Numbered from the stretch's first letter, positions 1 through 8,009 are shown. The stretch is 19,183 bases of DNA from CAYVCG01 sp964449985 (GCA_964449985.1 CAYVCG010000038.1:1-19183), one strand, 5' to 3'. Translations and numbers: made by a program. The notes: generated by a model from the letters alone, not told the origin.

Positions 1-1149
1 TTTATAATGCTATACCGCCTTAACCCACAGCTTGCACAAAGACAGATTTTGTTCAGCGCTTTTGGTCTTTTAGCTATGCTTCTAATACCTGTGATTTTTA
101 AAATTATTCCAGAGTTTGAAAAGATGAAATATCTTTATTTGATAATAGGCTTGGGACTTTTAATAGCAGTGTACGTTATGGGTCGTGAGGAATATGGCTC
201 CAAATTATGGTTGGAAATCCAGGGCTTTAGCTTCCAACCTTCAGAATTTGCAAAGTTGCTTTTTGTTTTGTATTTTGCATCGGCGTTTCGAAAGAAGCCA
301 AAGCTTTTTGAAGCCCTAATACAGTGTGTATTCGCTGCTGCCTTTGTCGGAATATCGGCGTTCCAAAGCGATTTTGGAGGAGCGGTTATATTCTTTATGA
401 CGTTTATGATTATGCTATATGTTGCAACAGGCAGCATGGCATTGTTTTTGCTTGGTTCGGGCGGCGCTGTTGGGGCAACAACATTGCTGTTTACGTTTAT
501 ACCAAGGCTAACATCGCATGTTGAAACAAGAATTTTGGCATGGCAAAACCCATGGGTTAATACAGCTAACGCAGGTTATCAAATGGCTCAATCTCTTTTT
601 GCCATTTGCACCTGGGGATTATTCGGAAGCGGATTATTCCGTGGTCTTCCCAACAACATTCCCGTTGTTGAGCGCGATTTTATCTTTGCAGCCATTTGCG
701 AAGAATTTGGAGGCGTTTTTGGTCTTATGTTAATTGGCGTGTATATCATGGTTTTTTACAGGGGTATACATATAGCGCTAAGATGCAAAAAACCGTTTCA
801 CAGTCTTGTTTCTATTGGCCTCATCGCATTGCTTTCATTCCAAACGTTTATTATAATCGCCGGGGTGACAAAGCTTATTCCTATGACAGGAGTAACAATG
901 CCGTTTATCAGCTATGGCGGAAGCTCTGTTTTTATCTGCATCGTTATTATTGGAGTTCTTCAATGGCTTTATAAAGAAATTGGAAAAGAACCTGTATATG
1001 ATGATTATTCTACGGAATATGACAAAGATATTGAAGACAGTGTGCGCTACGAACCCGAGTTTGAAGATGAAATTCAAACAGCCTTTGATGACGACGGCTA
1101 TATAGACCTAACTGGCCAATCAGACGAAACAGACGAATATGATATGTAG
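1..1149 (+). CDS. FtsW/RodA/SpoVE family peptidoglycan glycosyltransferase, 5'-partial
   Basis: This is a SEDS-family integral membrane enzyme that polymerises lipid II into glycan strands. The frame is open to the left edge (TTT ATA precede the first ATG at 7). In this family MLYRLNP normally lies inside an early membrane segment, so the true start is probably outside the window and the N-terminal helices are missing. Family blocks visible, counted from the ATG at 7: KLWLEI..FSFQPSEFAKL (about 66-85), QNPW (about 180-183), GYQMAQSLFAI, then IPVVERDFIFAAICEEFG (about 219-236) and LIPMTGVTMPFISYGGSS (about 289-306), the conserved late loop and helix. The last ~55 residues form an acidic cytoplasmic tail rich in D, E and Y. 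It lies 15 bp upstream of a class B PBP, the usual SEDS-PBP partner. Clostridia and actinobacteria often carry such an FtsW/RodA-PbpA pair, so a role in elongation or sporulation is as likely as the main divisome FtsW. Confidence 0.93.
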   Translation, partial: FIMLYRLNPQLAQRQILFSAFGLLAMLLIPVIFKIIPEFEKMKYLYLIIGLGLLIAVYVMGREEYGSKLWLEIQGFSFQPSEFAKLLFVLYFASAFRKKPKLFEALIQCVFAAAFVGISAFQSDFGGAVIFFMTFMIMLYVATGSMALFLLGSGGAVGATTLLFTFIPRLTSHVETRILAWQNPWVNTANAGYQMAQSLFAICTWGLFGSGLFRGLPNNIPVVERDFIFAAICEEFGGVFGLMLIGVYIMVFYRGIHIALRCKKPFHSLVSIGLIALLSFQTFIIIAGVTKLIPMTGVTMPFISYGGSSVFICIVIIGVLQWLYKEIGKEPVYDDYSTEYDKDIEDSVRYEPEFEDEIQTAFDDDGYIDLTGQSDETDEYDM

Positions 1150-1164
1150 TAACGGGGGAAATAT

Positions 1165-2592
1165 ATGAAACCGCAGGACGAAATAAACGCACAGTTTAAA
1201 AAGAATATGCGAATGGTATTTTGGCTGTTTGTAATACTTTTCATAATTTTATCCGCCAGTTTTGTCAAGCTTGTTATTGCAGACAGCCAAACGTTTATCT
1301 CAAACCCATTCAATAAAAGGATGACGCTTACAGACAGCCGGATTAAAAGAGGTTCTATTCTTGATTCCGAAGGCAAGATTCTGGCCGAAAGCGAGAAAAC
1401 TGATGATGTTTATATACGCAAATATCCTTATAAAAATGTGCTTTCCCATGCGATAGGTTATTCGGCATTTGGAAAAGCTGGAATAGAAAACAAATTTAAT
1501 TTTAAGCTGCAAGGTGTAGATTGGGAGATAGTGCAAAGACTAAGTAACTTTGCAAACGGCGATGAAATAACCGCAAACAATCTCGTTTTGACAGCAAACG
1601 CTGACTTTTCGAAGTATATAACTGAAAAGTTAGGAAATAGAAAGGGTGCAGTCATTGCAATGGAACCGGCCACAGGCAAAATATTGGCTATGGTTTCATA
1701 TAACGACTTTAATCCCGAGGATATATACGAAACATGGGATGCCCTATACGCTTCTGAGCATAGCCCTCTTTTAAACAGAGCAATTCAGGGAACATTTATC
1801 CCGGGTTCGACATTTAAGATCGTAACAGCGGTCGCCGCCATAGAAAGCATTCCTGATTTGGATGGCTACACATATGAATGCATGGGCGAAGCAGAATTTA
1901 ATGGCAACAAAATGGTATGCAACAATTCCAAAGCCCATGGTAAGGTTGATTTCAAAAAAGCTTTCGCAGTTTCATGTAATACGTATTTCGCTTCTATATC
2001 CCAAAATATCCCGCCGGAAAAGATGCGGGAAGTCGCAACAAGATTTTATATAGATAAACCCTATTACTTTGATTTGGATTATGTGAGCGGTTCGTTTACC
2101 CTTGGTAATGACGCAACAACAAGTGAGATGATAGAAACAGCAATCGGCCAGGGAAAAACCATAGCAACGCCGCTTAATATGGCACTTGTAACCTCCGCTG
2201 TGGCTAACGGAGGGCTGCTTATGAAGCCATATATTGTAGATAGGGTCGAAACACCTGACGGTAGCGTAAAGGAAAAATATTATCCGAAGGCGCTTGGCCA
2301 GGTCATTGCACCTAGCATAGCCGAGGAAATAAGCGAAATGATGGTGGAATGCGTTAAAACTGGAACAGGCGCTCCTGCTGCTTTAAAAACCATTCAAGCG
2401 GCAGGAAAAACAGGCACAGCTCAAAACCCCGCCGGTGATGACCATTCTTGGTTTGTCGGGTTTGCTCCTGCTGAAAAACCAAAAATTGCCTTTGCCATTG
2501 TGTTAGAAAATTCAGGTGGAGGCGGAAAATCGCTGCAACTGGGCAAAGACTTGCTTACTTATTATTTTCTAAACATGGATACCGACGAATAG
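1165..2592 (+). CDS. Class B penicillin-binding protein (PbpA/FtsI-like transpeptidase)
   Basis: A membrane-anchored D,D-transpeptidase that crosslinks peptidoglycan outside the cell. There is one N-terminal membrane segment (about 17-40) after a short charged cytoplasmic stretch, then a short pedestal domain (about 45-150) and the transpeptidase domain. All three active-site motifs are intact: STFK with nucleophile Ser215, SCN at 270-272 and KTGTA at 415-419, followed by SWFVGFAP. At 475 residues it is much shorter than PBP2/FtsI (over 600) and matches the compact PbpA type paired with an FtsW/RodA protein. The ATG at 1165 follows a GGGGGAAA ribosome site, 15 bp after the SEDS gene, so the two are probably cotranscribed. 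No terminator follows: the last 38 bp overlap the 3' end of the convergent YkvI-family gene. Confidence 0.93.
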   Translation: MKPQDEINAQFKKNMRMVFWLFVILFIILSASFVKLVIADSQTFISNPFNKRMTLTDSRIKRGSILDSEGKILAESEKTDDVYIRKYPYKNVLSHAIGYSAFGKAGIENKFNFKLQGVDWEIVQRLSNFANGDEITANNLVLTANADFSKYITEKLGNRKGAVIAMEPATGKILAMVSYNDFNPEDIYETWDALYASEHSPLLNRAIQGTFIPGSTFKIVTAVAAIESIPDLDGYTYECMGEAEFNGNKMVCNNSKAHGKVDFKKAFAVSCNTYFASISQNIPPEKMREVATRFYIDKPYYFDLDYVSGSFTLGNDATTSEMIETAIGQGKTIATPLNMALVTSAVANGGLLMKPYIVDRVETPDGSVKEKYYPKALGQVIAPSIAEEISEMMVECVKTGTGAPAALKTIQAAGKTGTAQNPAGDDHSWFVGFAPAEKPKIAFAIVLENSGGGGKSLQLGKDLLTYYFLNMDTDE

Positions 2593-3673
2593 AACGCTTT
2601 GTCCTTTCGGTATTCTTGCCCTTTTCACCCATAAAGAAGAAGGTTATTATCATAATTACCTCAAACATTCCTATAAACCCGAAAATAGGGTATATCTGAC
2701 CAACAATATTAGAAAATCCAACATGAGCGCATAGCGAACCAATGCCTACAACGGCTATTTTAATAATGAATTTATTTATCTTTAGACGTGCATGCAACCA
2801 TTCGATTGCTGCAAAGCCGTTTGAAACAGCTGTAGTAAATATTGCCGCTATAAGAATGAACATATAAAGCATCTCAATTAATTCCCCATGATTTCGCGCT
2901 ATAGCGAGCATGGGGATCTCCATATTCTCATATGCGCCCTGATTTAAAAACAACGGCATCGCAAAGCATAACCCCAAAAGCGTTAAGCAAAACCCGCCCA
3001 AAATCCCTGCATATTTTGCTATTCTACGGTTCGTTATAATTCCGCCCATATCTGATAACACATTAATCGCCGTTATAATATTATAGGACGAATATGTTAC
3101 TGCTGCAAACACCCAGCTAGATTGTATAAAGCTGAACAATCCCGATCCGTTTAGGAAAACCGGCGAATATTGCGTAAACATAGAATAAAGCCCGAAAAAC
3201 ACACCACCGACAATTAATAGCGGCACAAGAACGATATTGATTCTAACAAGACCTCTTAAATCGAACAGAAAAGTTATAAAACAAAGAACAGCTATAACAA
3301 CAACGCCTACAGTATAAGGAAGATTAAATGCCTGCCGCCCCATTGCCCCGCTTCCCGCAAGCATTGCGCAAAACAGTATACAAATAAACGATGACGAAGC
3401 ATAATTTATAATAATACCCAACTTCTTCCCAAAGACAACGTCAATAAATCCATCATAGTTTTTAACGCCAAGCCTTGTGCAAATATCCATGACAGACCAG
3501 CCCGAAAGCGCAAATATGATTCCAGCCGAAATCAAGCCCCAATAGCCCACACTGCCGTAGTTTATAAAAAACCTAATGATTTCCTGCCCAGAGGCAAAAC
3601 CGGCTCCTAAAACTATCCCTGTGTAAACGGTTGCAGCTTTAATGATTCTTGAAAAATCGCTTTCAGCCTTCAT
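2555..3673 (-). CDS. YkvI family membrane transporter-like protein
   Basis: An integral membrane protein of 372 residues with about ten hydrophobic segments. The N-terminal block GIVLGAGFASGQEIIRFF (about 19-36) is the glycine-rich broken first helix typical of the YkvI group, distant relatives of the APC/NSS transporters. The substrate is unknown, and none can be read from the sequence. The C-terminus is short and basic. The ATG at 3673 has a GGGGGA ribosome site, but that site is the 3' arm of a hairpin with terminator features (see 3676-3719), so expression may depend on readthrough from the MocR gene and on hairpin opening. The final 38 bp overlap the end of the convergent PBP gene. Confidence 0.8.
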   Translation of the reverse strand: MKAESDFSRIIKAATVYTGIVLGAGFASGQEIIRFFINYGSVGYWGLISAGIIFALSGWSVMDICTRLGVKNYDGFIDVVFGKKLGIIINYASSSFICILFCAMLAGSGAMGRQAFNLPYTVGVVVIAVLCFITFLFDLRGLVRINIVLVPLLIVGGVFFGLYSMFTQYSPVFLNGSGLFSFIQSSWVFAAVTYSSYNIITAINVLSDMGGIITNRRIAKYAGILGGFCLTLLGLCFAMPLFLNQGAYENMEIPMLAIARNHGELIEMLYMFILIAAIFTTAVSNGFAAIEWLHARLKINKFIIKIAVVGIGSLCAHVGFSNIVGQIYPIFGFIGMFEVIMIITFFFMGEKGKNTERTKRSIRRYPCLENNK

Positions 3674-3675
3674 TC

Positions 3676-3719
3676 AAAAAATCCCCCATATATTAAGTAG
3701 TAGTACCTAATATATGAGG
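3676..3719 (-). terminator. Intrinsic terminator/attenuator whose arm contains the ykvI ribosome site
   Basis: On the minus strand a 12-bp stem (arms at 3708-3719 and 3684-3695, one G-U pair) encloses a 12-nt loop rich in TAC repeats and is followed by GA and six Ts (3681-3676). It sits between the MocR gene (stop at 3750) and the YkvI-family start (3673). The GGGG of the descending arm is also the ribosome site of the downstream gene, and the T-tract is the spacer to its ATG. As DNA, the CATATATTA/TAATATATG arms could instead be a protein operator. Confidence 0.65.
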
Positions 3720-3749
3720 AGATAGACAAAGCTATTACTTTTTTAAATA

Positions 3750-5180
3750 TCATAAAAGAGAATCAATGACCTTTCTAATTTTGCTCACGCCCTCATCAAT
3801 CATCTGCTCTTCAACATTTGCAAAGCTAAGCCTTATATACGGAACATCGCTTCCATCGGGCGAAAAAATCGAACCGGGATAAACGATAACGCCTTCTTTA
3901 ACAAGCATATTGCAAAAATCACTGGACAGCATCCCTCCCGGCAGCTTAAACCAAAAATTAAGCCCCCCTGATGGAACAGCAAACTCCAATCTGTTTTTTA
4001 AATACTTATTTGCTACAAACGCCATTTTGTAATATCTATTTCTAAACATCCCGACCATTTGAGAAATATGCTTGTCCCAGTCTCCACTGTTAATAAACAA
4101 ATGGAAGGCTCTTTGGATGAAACCAGATGTCTCGATATCTGTCGTATACTTTGCTGTCAAAACCCGTTCTAAAACAGCCTTTGGCAAAATAATGAACCCA
4201 AGCCTCAAGCCCGGCATCAAAATCTTGGAAAAACTCTTTATAAAAATCACTCGATTCTTATAATCAAGCGCTTTAAGCGGCGTAATCTCTTCGTCTGTAA
4301 AGTTAAAATCGCTTTGATTATCTTCCTCGATTATATAAAAATTGTATTTATTAGAAAGCTCTAAAAGCTTCCGCTTTTTCTCCAAAGATAGGTTAACGCA
4401 TGTTGGTGTTTGAAAATAAGGCATAACATAAACAAGCTTCGGACGATATGCTTTAACCAAAGCCGTTAGGCGGTTTATATTTATGCCGTCTTCCTCCATC
4501 TCAACATTAACAAGCTTTGCCCCCCTTGATAAAAAAGCACCAGACGCACCATAATACGTCGGGTTCTCAACAAGAACAACATCCCCTGGGGATAATATAG
4601 CTTTTGCAATAAGGTCTATCCCCTGCTGAGCTCCCGATATTATTTGGATTCTATCGGGCGTTGATTTTATGCCAAACGATAATGCGTATTTACAAATCTC
4701 CTCGCGCAATGGGTAAAATCCTTGAATTTGCTCGTATCCAAACGCATTGCCTTTATCCCTTTCCAGCACCGTATTAAACAACTGCTTAAACTCATCAACC
4801 GGAAATAAATCAGAAGAAACAGAACCACTGGCAAAATTAATTATTTGAGACAAATCAAAGGCATGTGCATTAACATTTAATTGTTTGTTTAAAAAATTGT
4901 TGGAAATAACAGGTTTATCTTCAAGCGCCAGCTCAGAAACATATGTACCGCTGCCCCCTATTGAATAAACCACCTGCTTGTTCTCCAAATATTTATAAGC
5001 ATTAACAACAGTAACATTATTAACCCCAAGCATACTTGCAAGCTTACGAATAGGAGGAAGTTTTTCATTTGGACATATGCTTCCCTCTTCCGCAAGAGTG
5101 CAAATCAAATCCCCCAATTGCTGATACATAGGGGTTTGGCTATCTTTATCCAGTTTCAGACGGTATAACAATTCTTCCAA
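3750..5180 (-). CDS. MocR family transcriptional regulator (GntR HTH fused to aminotransferase-like domain)
   Basis: A DNA-binding regulator whose C-terminal fold-type I aminotransferase domain binds PLP or an amino-acid/PLP adduct as effector. The GntR winged helix covers about 10-82 (PMYQQLGDLI; KLPPIRKLASMLGVNNVTVVNAY). The aminotransferase-like domain runs from about 115 to the end, with NPTYYGA, PYFQTPT, EEDNQSDF and SFSK with the likely PLP-binding Lys319, then GLRLGF. The start is a TTG at 5180, supported by GGGGTGGA about 6 nt upstream, just after the stop of the TraX-family gene (16 bp away), so translation is probably coupled. Relatives include PdxR, GabR and TauR. The target is not evident; a pyridoxal kinase gene lies in the window but about 3.7 kb away and separately transcribed. 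Confidence 0.88.
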   Translation of the reverse strand: MEELLYRLKLDKDSQTPMYQQLGDLICTLAEEGSICPNEKLPPIRKLASMLGVNNVTVVNAYKYLENKQVVYSIGGSGTYVSELALEDKPVISNNFLNKQLNVNAHAFDLSQIINFASGSVSSDLFPVDEFKQLFNTVLERDKGNAFGYEQIQGFYPLREEICKYALSFGIKSTPDRIQIISGAQQGIDLIAKAILSPGDVVLVENPTYYGASGAFLSRGAKLVNVEMEEDGININRLTALVKAYRPKLVYVMPYFQTPTCVNLSLEKKRKLLELSNKYNFYIIEEDNQSDFNFTDEEITPLKALDYKNRVIFIKSFSKILMPGLRLGFIILPKAVLERVLTAKYTTDIETSGFIQRAFHLFINSGDWDKHISQMVGMFRNRYYKMAFVANKYLKNRLEFAVPSGGLNFWFKLPGGMLSSDFCNMLVKEGVIVYPGSIFSPDGSDVPYIRLSFANVEEQMIDEGVSKIRKVIDSLL

Positions 5181-5196
5181 GCTAAATCCACCCCAG

Positions 5197-6003
5197 TTAA
5201 AACAAATAAAAAAGCATGTATATTAGCCCCAAAAGCACATATTGCCCTGGATATGCCAAATAGAAAAACCATTTCCAGTTGCGCCCCAGTTTGCCATTAT
5301 ATAACGCAATAAATATCATGCTTATTAATGCGGAAAAAGGCATAAGAAACCATGCGCTTGTCCCTGATATAAGCATGTCATAATAAACAACGTCCAAATG
5401 GCTCCAATACTGCAACACTATAAAAATAAATGTGATAAATATTTGGGCTATCCTGTTTTTAAAAACATAAAACCCAAAAATCAAAAACAGCCCCTTCCAG
5501 CCGTAATCTGCTCCCAAACACTCTGAAACAGCCATAGCAGCCAAAACAGGAATATATGCAGATATTTCCCTTATATAAAGGGGCAATCCAGATTGTCTTA
5601 TCTTTTCATAGCAAAATATCGAAAATACACCAAGCAATAACGTGAAAAATATATTAAAATCCGGCAGGCCGCTAAACATGCCTCCGGCATTCAAATATGT
5701 TTCCATACAATATTTTATAACATAAAAACATGACTGAATCAAAACTGCAAACACCAAAAGACGGAGCATGTATTTCTCCATGCTCCTGGTATAGCGACAG
5801 CCTTCTGCCATCAAAAAAGCAAACAATGGAAAAGCAACTGGCCCGGCCACAATCAAAAACCATAGATTAGGCCCGTTTGATCCATCAAAAATCATCGCCG
5901 AATGCCCGATAACCATTGTTATTAGCGCAACCATTTTTAAATCAAAATTAGTCAGACCTGTTATTTTAGGCCTATTGTTTTTATATAATCCTTCGTGTTC
6001 CAT
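5197..6003 (-). CDS. TraX family membrane protein
   Basis: An integral membrane protein of 268 residues with about seven or eight hydrophobic segments. The N-terminal pattern NFDLKMVALITMVIGHSAM followed by GPVAFPLFAFLMAEGCRYTRS matches the TraX family. The founding member acetylates F-pilin, but chromosomal Firmicute members are common and their role is unknown. I chose the ATG at 6003 over an in-frame TTG just before it at 6006. The ribosome site is weak (GAG about 10 nt upstream). It begins 15 bp after the FtsB/DivIC stop and ends 16 bp before the MocR gene, so it appears to be part of the same transcript. No other conjugation gene is present, so the family name should not be read as a sign of a mobile element. 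Confidence 0.8.
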   Translation of the reverse strand: MEHEGLYKNNRPKITGLTNFDLKMVALITMVIGHSAMIFDGSNGPNLWFLIVAGPVAFPLFAFLMAEGCRYTRSMEKYMLRLLVFAVLIQSCFYVIKYCMETYLNAGGMFSGLPDFNIFFTLLLGVFSIFCYEKIRQSGLPLYIREISAYIPVLAAMAVSECLGADYGWKGLFLIFGFYVFKNRIAQIFITFIFIVLQYWSHLDVVYYDMLISGTSAWFLMPFSALISMIFIALYNGKLGRNWKWFFYLAYPGQYVLLGLIYMLFYLF

Positions 6004-6018
6004 CAAGCAGCACTCATT

Positions 6019-6309
6019 TTATCTCTTAATAAAAATAATTTCGTCCGGCATAACAAGCCCCAACTGCTCCCTCGCGACCTTTTCAACAAACTCATCAGTC
6101 TCGATATATTCGGAAGCTTGATTAAGCTCTTGGGTCTTTTTGTTAGCCGCCTCAATCTCGTCTTGAATTTCAAGCTTTTCACGTTCAATTACTTGCATCT
6201 TTTGAACGTTAAAATATGTTATGTACGCAAAAAATAAAATAACAACAACCCAAATAATCAATTGAAAAACAGCGCCAAACGCGCTTTTAGCTTTCGTACG
6301 CATGTACAT
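6019..6309 (-). CDS. divIC: Septum formation initiator, FtsB/DivIC family
   Basis: A small bitopic division protein that bridges divisome components with FtsL and DivIB/FtsQ. It has a basic cytoplasmic N-terminus, one membrane segment (about 14-33), a coiled coil (about 35-67, rich in E, K and Q) and the conserved C-terminal block FVEKVAREQLGLVMPDEIIF (about 74-93). Its length of 96 residues is normal. Two ATGs (6309 and 6303) share the same upstream GAGGGTGG; the first gives the better spacing from GAGGG. It is the last member of the conserved rqcP-yabP-yabQ-divIC cluster, 48 bp after yabQ. That gap holds only a weak hairpin (TGCCG/CGGCA) and a palindrome (AAACCGGTTT). Confidence 0.92.
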   Translation of the reverse strand: MYMRTKAKSAFGAVFQLIIWVVVILFFAYITYFNVQKMQVIEREKLEIQDEIEAANKKTQELNQASEYIETDEFVEKVAREQLGLVMPDEIIFIKR

Positions 6310-6357
6310 AAACCACCCTCAAACCGGTTTAATAGAATTTGCCGCTTATTCCCGGCA

Positions 6358-6879
6358 TCAAACCTTTTTCAGTATTATTCTGATATCACTTATAGCTTTC
6401 TTCTTTTTAATTTTGGCATAATTTTTTGATTTATGCAAGACTTTTCTACCGCCTAATATAACTTTTTTAATTCTTTTTTTGCATATCATAATAGGATTGT
6501 ACAGCAATTTATAAATTAATCTAAATGGCGCCATAATAATATCAAAAAGAAGTTTTAACACCTTAACCAAAAAGTTTACAACAGCTACGGAAACTTTCAT
6601 AAACAATCTGCTTATTGTATAAAAATAAATAATCATGCCCAAAAAAGCCCCAAAAATAGAAAAAAATCTTATCTCGCCATAGTTCTTATTGAGCATCACA
6701 TAAAACATTATTATAGATACAATAACCCAATACACCGCATCTTCCAAATACGTAAAAATATCATTATGCGGAACTATTTTTCTAAAAACACGAAACAAAT
6801 CATAAATAAAGCCAATAACAACCCCGATAATGGCGGTTGTCAAAAAGATGACCGCCTGGTTTGACATAGATAATATCAT
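6358..6879 (-). CDS. yabQ: Spore cortex biosynthesis protein YabQ
   Basis: A membrane protein needed for spore cortex formation in Bacillus and conserved in spore-forming Firmicutes. It has four or five hydrophobic segments in the first ~120 residues, including the family block GVVIGFIYDLFRVFRK (about 19-34) and LEDAVYWV, then a strongly basic C-terminal tail rich in lysine (about 130-173). The ATG at 6879 has GGGCGGTG upstream and overlaps the region of the yabP stop; a second in-frame ATG at 6867 has no better site. It lies 15 bp after yabP. By analogy with Bacillus, transcription in the mother cell under sigma-E is expected, but that is inference. Confidence 0.9.
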   Translation of the reverse strand: MILSMSNQAVIFLTTAIIGVVIGFIYDLFRVFRKIVPHNDIFTYLEDAVYWVIVSIIMFYVMLNKNYGEIRFFSIFGAFLGMIIYFYTISRLFMKVSVAVVNFLVKVLKLLFDIIMAPFRLIYKLLYNPIMICKKRIKKVILGGRKVLHKSKNYAKIKKKKAISDIRIILKKV

Positions 6880-6894
6880 AAGGACAACACCGCC

Positions 6895-7182
6895 CTAACG
6901 AAAAATCTTGCCGAACAGCGACGACTTTCCTTTTGAAAACCCAACGTTATCCTCGTATGTTATATTGAATATTTCACCGTCAACAACAAGCTCTCCGTTA
7001 TCCAGATTGAGCTTATTAACATGCAGATTAATACCCTTTAAAATGAGAATGCCTCTTTCAGTTTCTGTTATAATAGTTTCCTCGTCAAAAGAAATAACAT
7101 CCAAAACACCGGTAACGGATATTTTTTCCCGCTCATCCATAAAAATCGTATGCTTAGAAGCAGCCTTTCTCTCATCCGCCAT
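6895..7182 (-). CDS. yabP: Sporulation protein YabP
   Basis: A small soluble protein of the YabP/YqfC family, needed with YabQ for sporulation. I place the start at ATG 7182 (MADERKAASKH), giving 95 residues, the usual family length. The strong site GAGGGAAGTG lies about 8 nt upstream, while the longer open frame up to 7311 would add a hydrophobic stretch foreign to this family. The body is mostly beta: HTIFMDEREKISVTGVLDV (about 12-30), ETERGILILKGINLHV and ELVVDGEIFNITYED. The stop codon (TAG at 6897-6895) touches the yabQ ribosome site, so translation of the two is probably coupled. Confidence 0.9.
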   Translation of the reverse strand: MADERKAASKHTIFMDEREKISVTGVLDVISFDEETIITETERGILILKGINLHVNKLNLDNGELVVDGEIFNITYEDNVGFSKGKSSLFGKIFR

Positions 7183-7218
7183 AGATTTCACTTCCCTCAT
7201 ATGCATATAATATACTAC

Positions 7219-7224
7219 ATTATA
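7219..7224 (-). promoter_or_regulatory. Possible -10 box upstream of yabP
   Basis: A perfect TATAAT on the minus strand, 37 bp before the yabP ATG, in the 133-bp gap after rqcP. I see no matching TTGACA at 17 bp, and no convincing sigma-E type pair. A mother-cell promoter is expected here from the Bacillus arrangement, but the sequence gives only weak support. Confidence 0.25.
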
Positions 7225-7315
7225 TACATGTACAAAAACAGATATTACTATCCGGACAAAAAACATTAGAAATAGCTTACTAATACATATTTTGATGAGG
7301 TTTAAACGCATATTA

Positions 7316-7558
7316 TTACGACATACTTCTAAACATATTCCCTGCTTCTTCTTTCCTTGGGTTTTCTGTTAGCGAAAGCACCTCAACCTTTGTAAGATTG
7401 CTCCCAAATCGAATCTCAATAATATCCCCGATGCTAACATCAGCCCCAGCCTTTGCTACTTTTCCATTTATACACACCCTGCCCGCATCGCAGGCATCGT
7501 TTGCTACGGTGCGCCGCTTAATAAGCCTAGACACCTTTAAATATTTATCCAACCGCAT
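7316..7558 (-). CDS. rqcP: RqcP (YabO), S4-domain RNA-binding protein of ribosome quality control
   Basis: An S4-fold protein that binds stalled 50S subunits and helps RqcH add alanine tails to blocked nascent chains. The S4 motif fills most of the 80 residues: MRLDKYLKVSRLIKRR (1-16), then ANDACDAGRVCINGKVAKAG and the strand VSIGDIIEIRFG. The ATG at 7558 is preceded by AGAAGGTGAT. It follows a terminator after the HU gene (67 bp gap), so its expression is either readthrough or from a local promoter I cannot see. Its position between HU/mazG and yabP matches the conserved Firmicute cluster. Confidence 0.93.
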   Translation of the reverse strand: MRLDKYLKVSRLIKRRTVANDACDAGRVCINGKVAKAGADVSIGDIIEIRFGSNLTKVEVLSLTENPRKEEAGNMFRSMS

Positions 7559-7576
7559 GTTATAATCACCTTCTAT

Positions 7577-7611
7577 AAAAACTTAAAAGGCCATCGATTA
7601 AATCGACAGCC
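7577..7611 (-). terminator. Intrinsic terminator after the HU gene
   Basis: On the minus strand, arms GGCTGTCGAT (7611-7602) and ATCGATGGCC (7598-7589) form a 10-bp stem with two G-U pairs and a 3-nt TTA loop, followed by TTTT and, after AAG, TTTTT (7588-7577). It starts 14 bp beyond the HU stop. It probably separates abundant HU transcription from the lower-level rqcP-yabPQ-divIC genes by partial termination. Confidence 0.75.
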
Positions 7612-7625
7612 CCAAAATATTTTAA

Positions 7626-7904
7626 TTATTTACCATTGACAGCATCTTTTAAAGTCTTTCCTACTTTGAATCTAGGAGCGTTTGATGCAGCTATATCCAT
7701 AGGCTCGCCAGTTTGCGGATTTCTTCCCTCACGTGCGGCTCTTTTCGTTACATCAAATATGCCAAAACCAACTAATTGAACTTTACCGCCTTTTACTAAT
7801 TCTTCAGTAACAGCTTCTTCAAAAGCTCTTAAAGCCTTTTCAGAATCTTTTTTGCTTAATCCTGATTTTTCAGCCATGGCCGATATTAATTCAGTCTTGT
7901 TCAT
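7626..7904 (-). CDS. hup: HU family DNA-binding protein
   Basis: A small nucleoid protein that bends DNA as a dimer. The start is ATG 7904 (MNKTELISAMAEKSGLSKK): AAGGAGGA lies about 9 nt upstream, and the result is 92 residues, the standard HU length; the open frame beyond it to 7934 has no ribosome site of its own. The beta-arm signature GFGIFDVTKRAAREGRNPQT (about 46-65) and the end block APRFKVGKTLKDAV (about 75-88) are clear. It lies 105 bp after mazG and is followed by a good terminator. It could have its own promoter in the gap, but I found no clear -35/-10 pair. Confidence 0.95.
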   Translation of the reverse strand: MNKTELISAMAEKSGLSKKDSEKALRAFEEAVTEELVKGGKVQLVGFGIFDVTKRAAREGRNPQTGEPMDIAASNAPRFKVGKTLKDAVNGK

Positions 7905-8009
7905 TAAATAGTTCCTCCTTAAAAGAATAGTCATAAAATAGAATTACTTACATTCAGTAAGCATGTCAGAATGAATCCGGTCAGATGCAACACAGCCGTA
8001 GAACACAAA

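Noticed and set aside
324..974. Open frames in other phases within ftsW, pbp, feoB and other large genes
   Set aside because: They lie inside genes with clear family motifs, lack ribosome sites and read as shadow translations.
3684..3719. Hairpin as a purely DNA operator of the MocR protein
   Set aside because: Possible, but the T-tract directly after the stem and its placement between two same-strand genes favour an RNA terminator.
5197..6003. TraX as evidence of a conjugative element
   Set aside because: No relaxase, integrase, att repeat or other transfer gene is present, and chromosomal TraX-family genes are common in Firmicutes.
7183..7311. N-terminal extension of YabP by 43 residues
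   Set aside because: It would add a hydrophobic stretch not seen in the family, while ATG 7182 has a strong ribosome site and gives the normal length.
7905..7934. HU starting at the upstream codon at 7934
   Set aside because: The AAGGAGGA site points to ATG 7904, which gives the canonical 92-residue HU.
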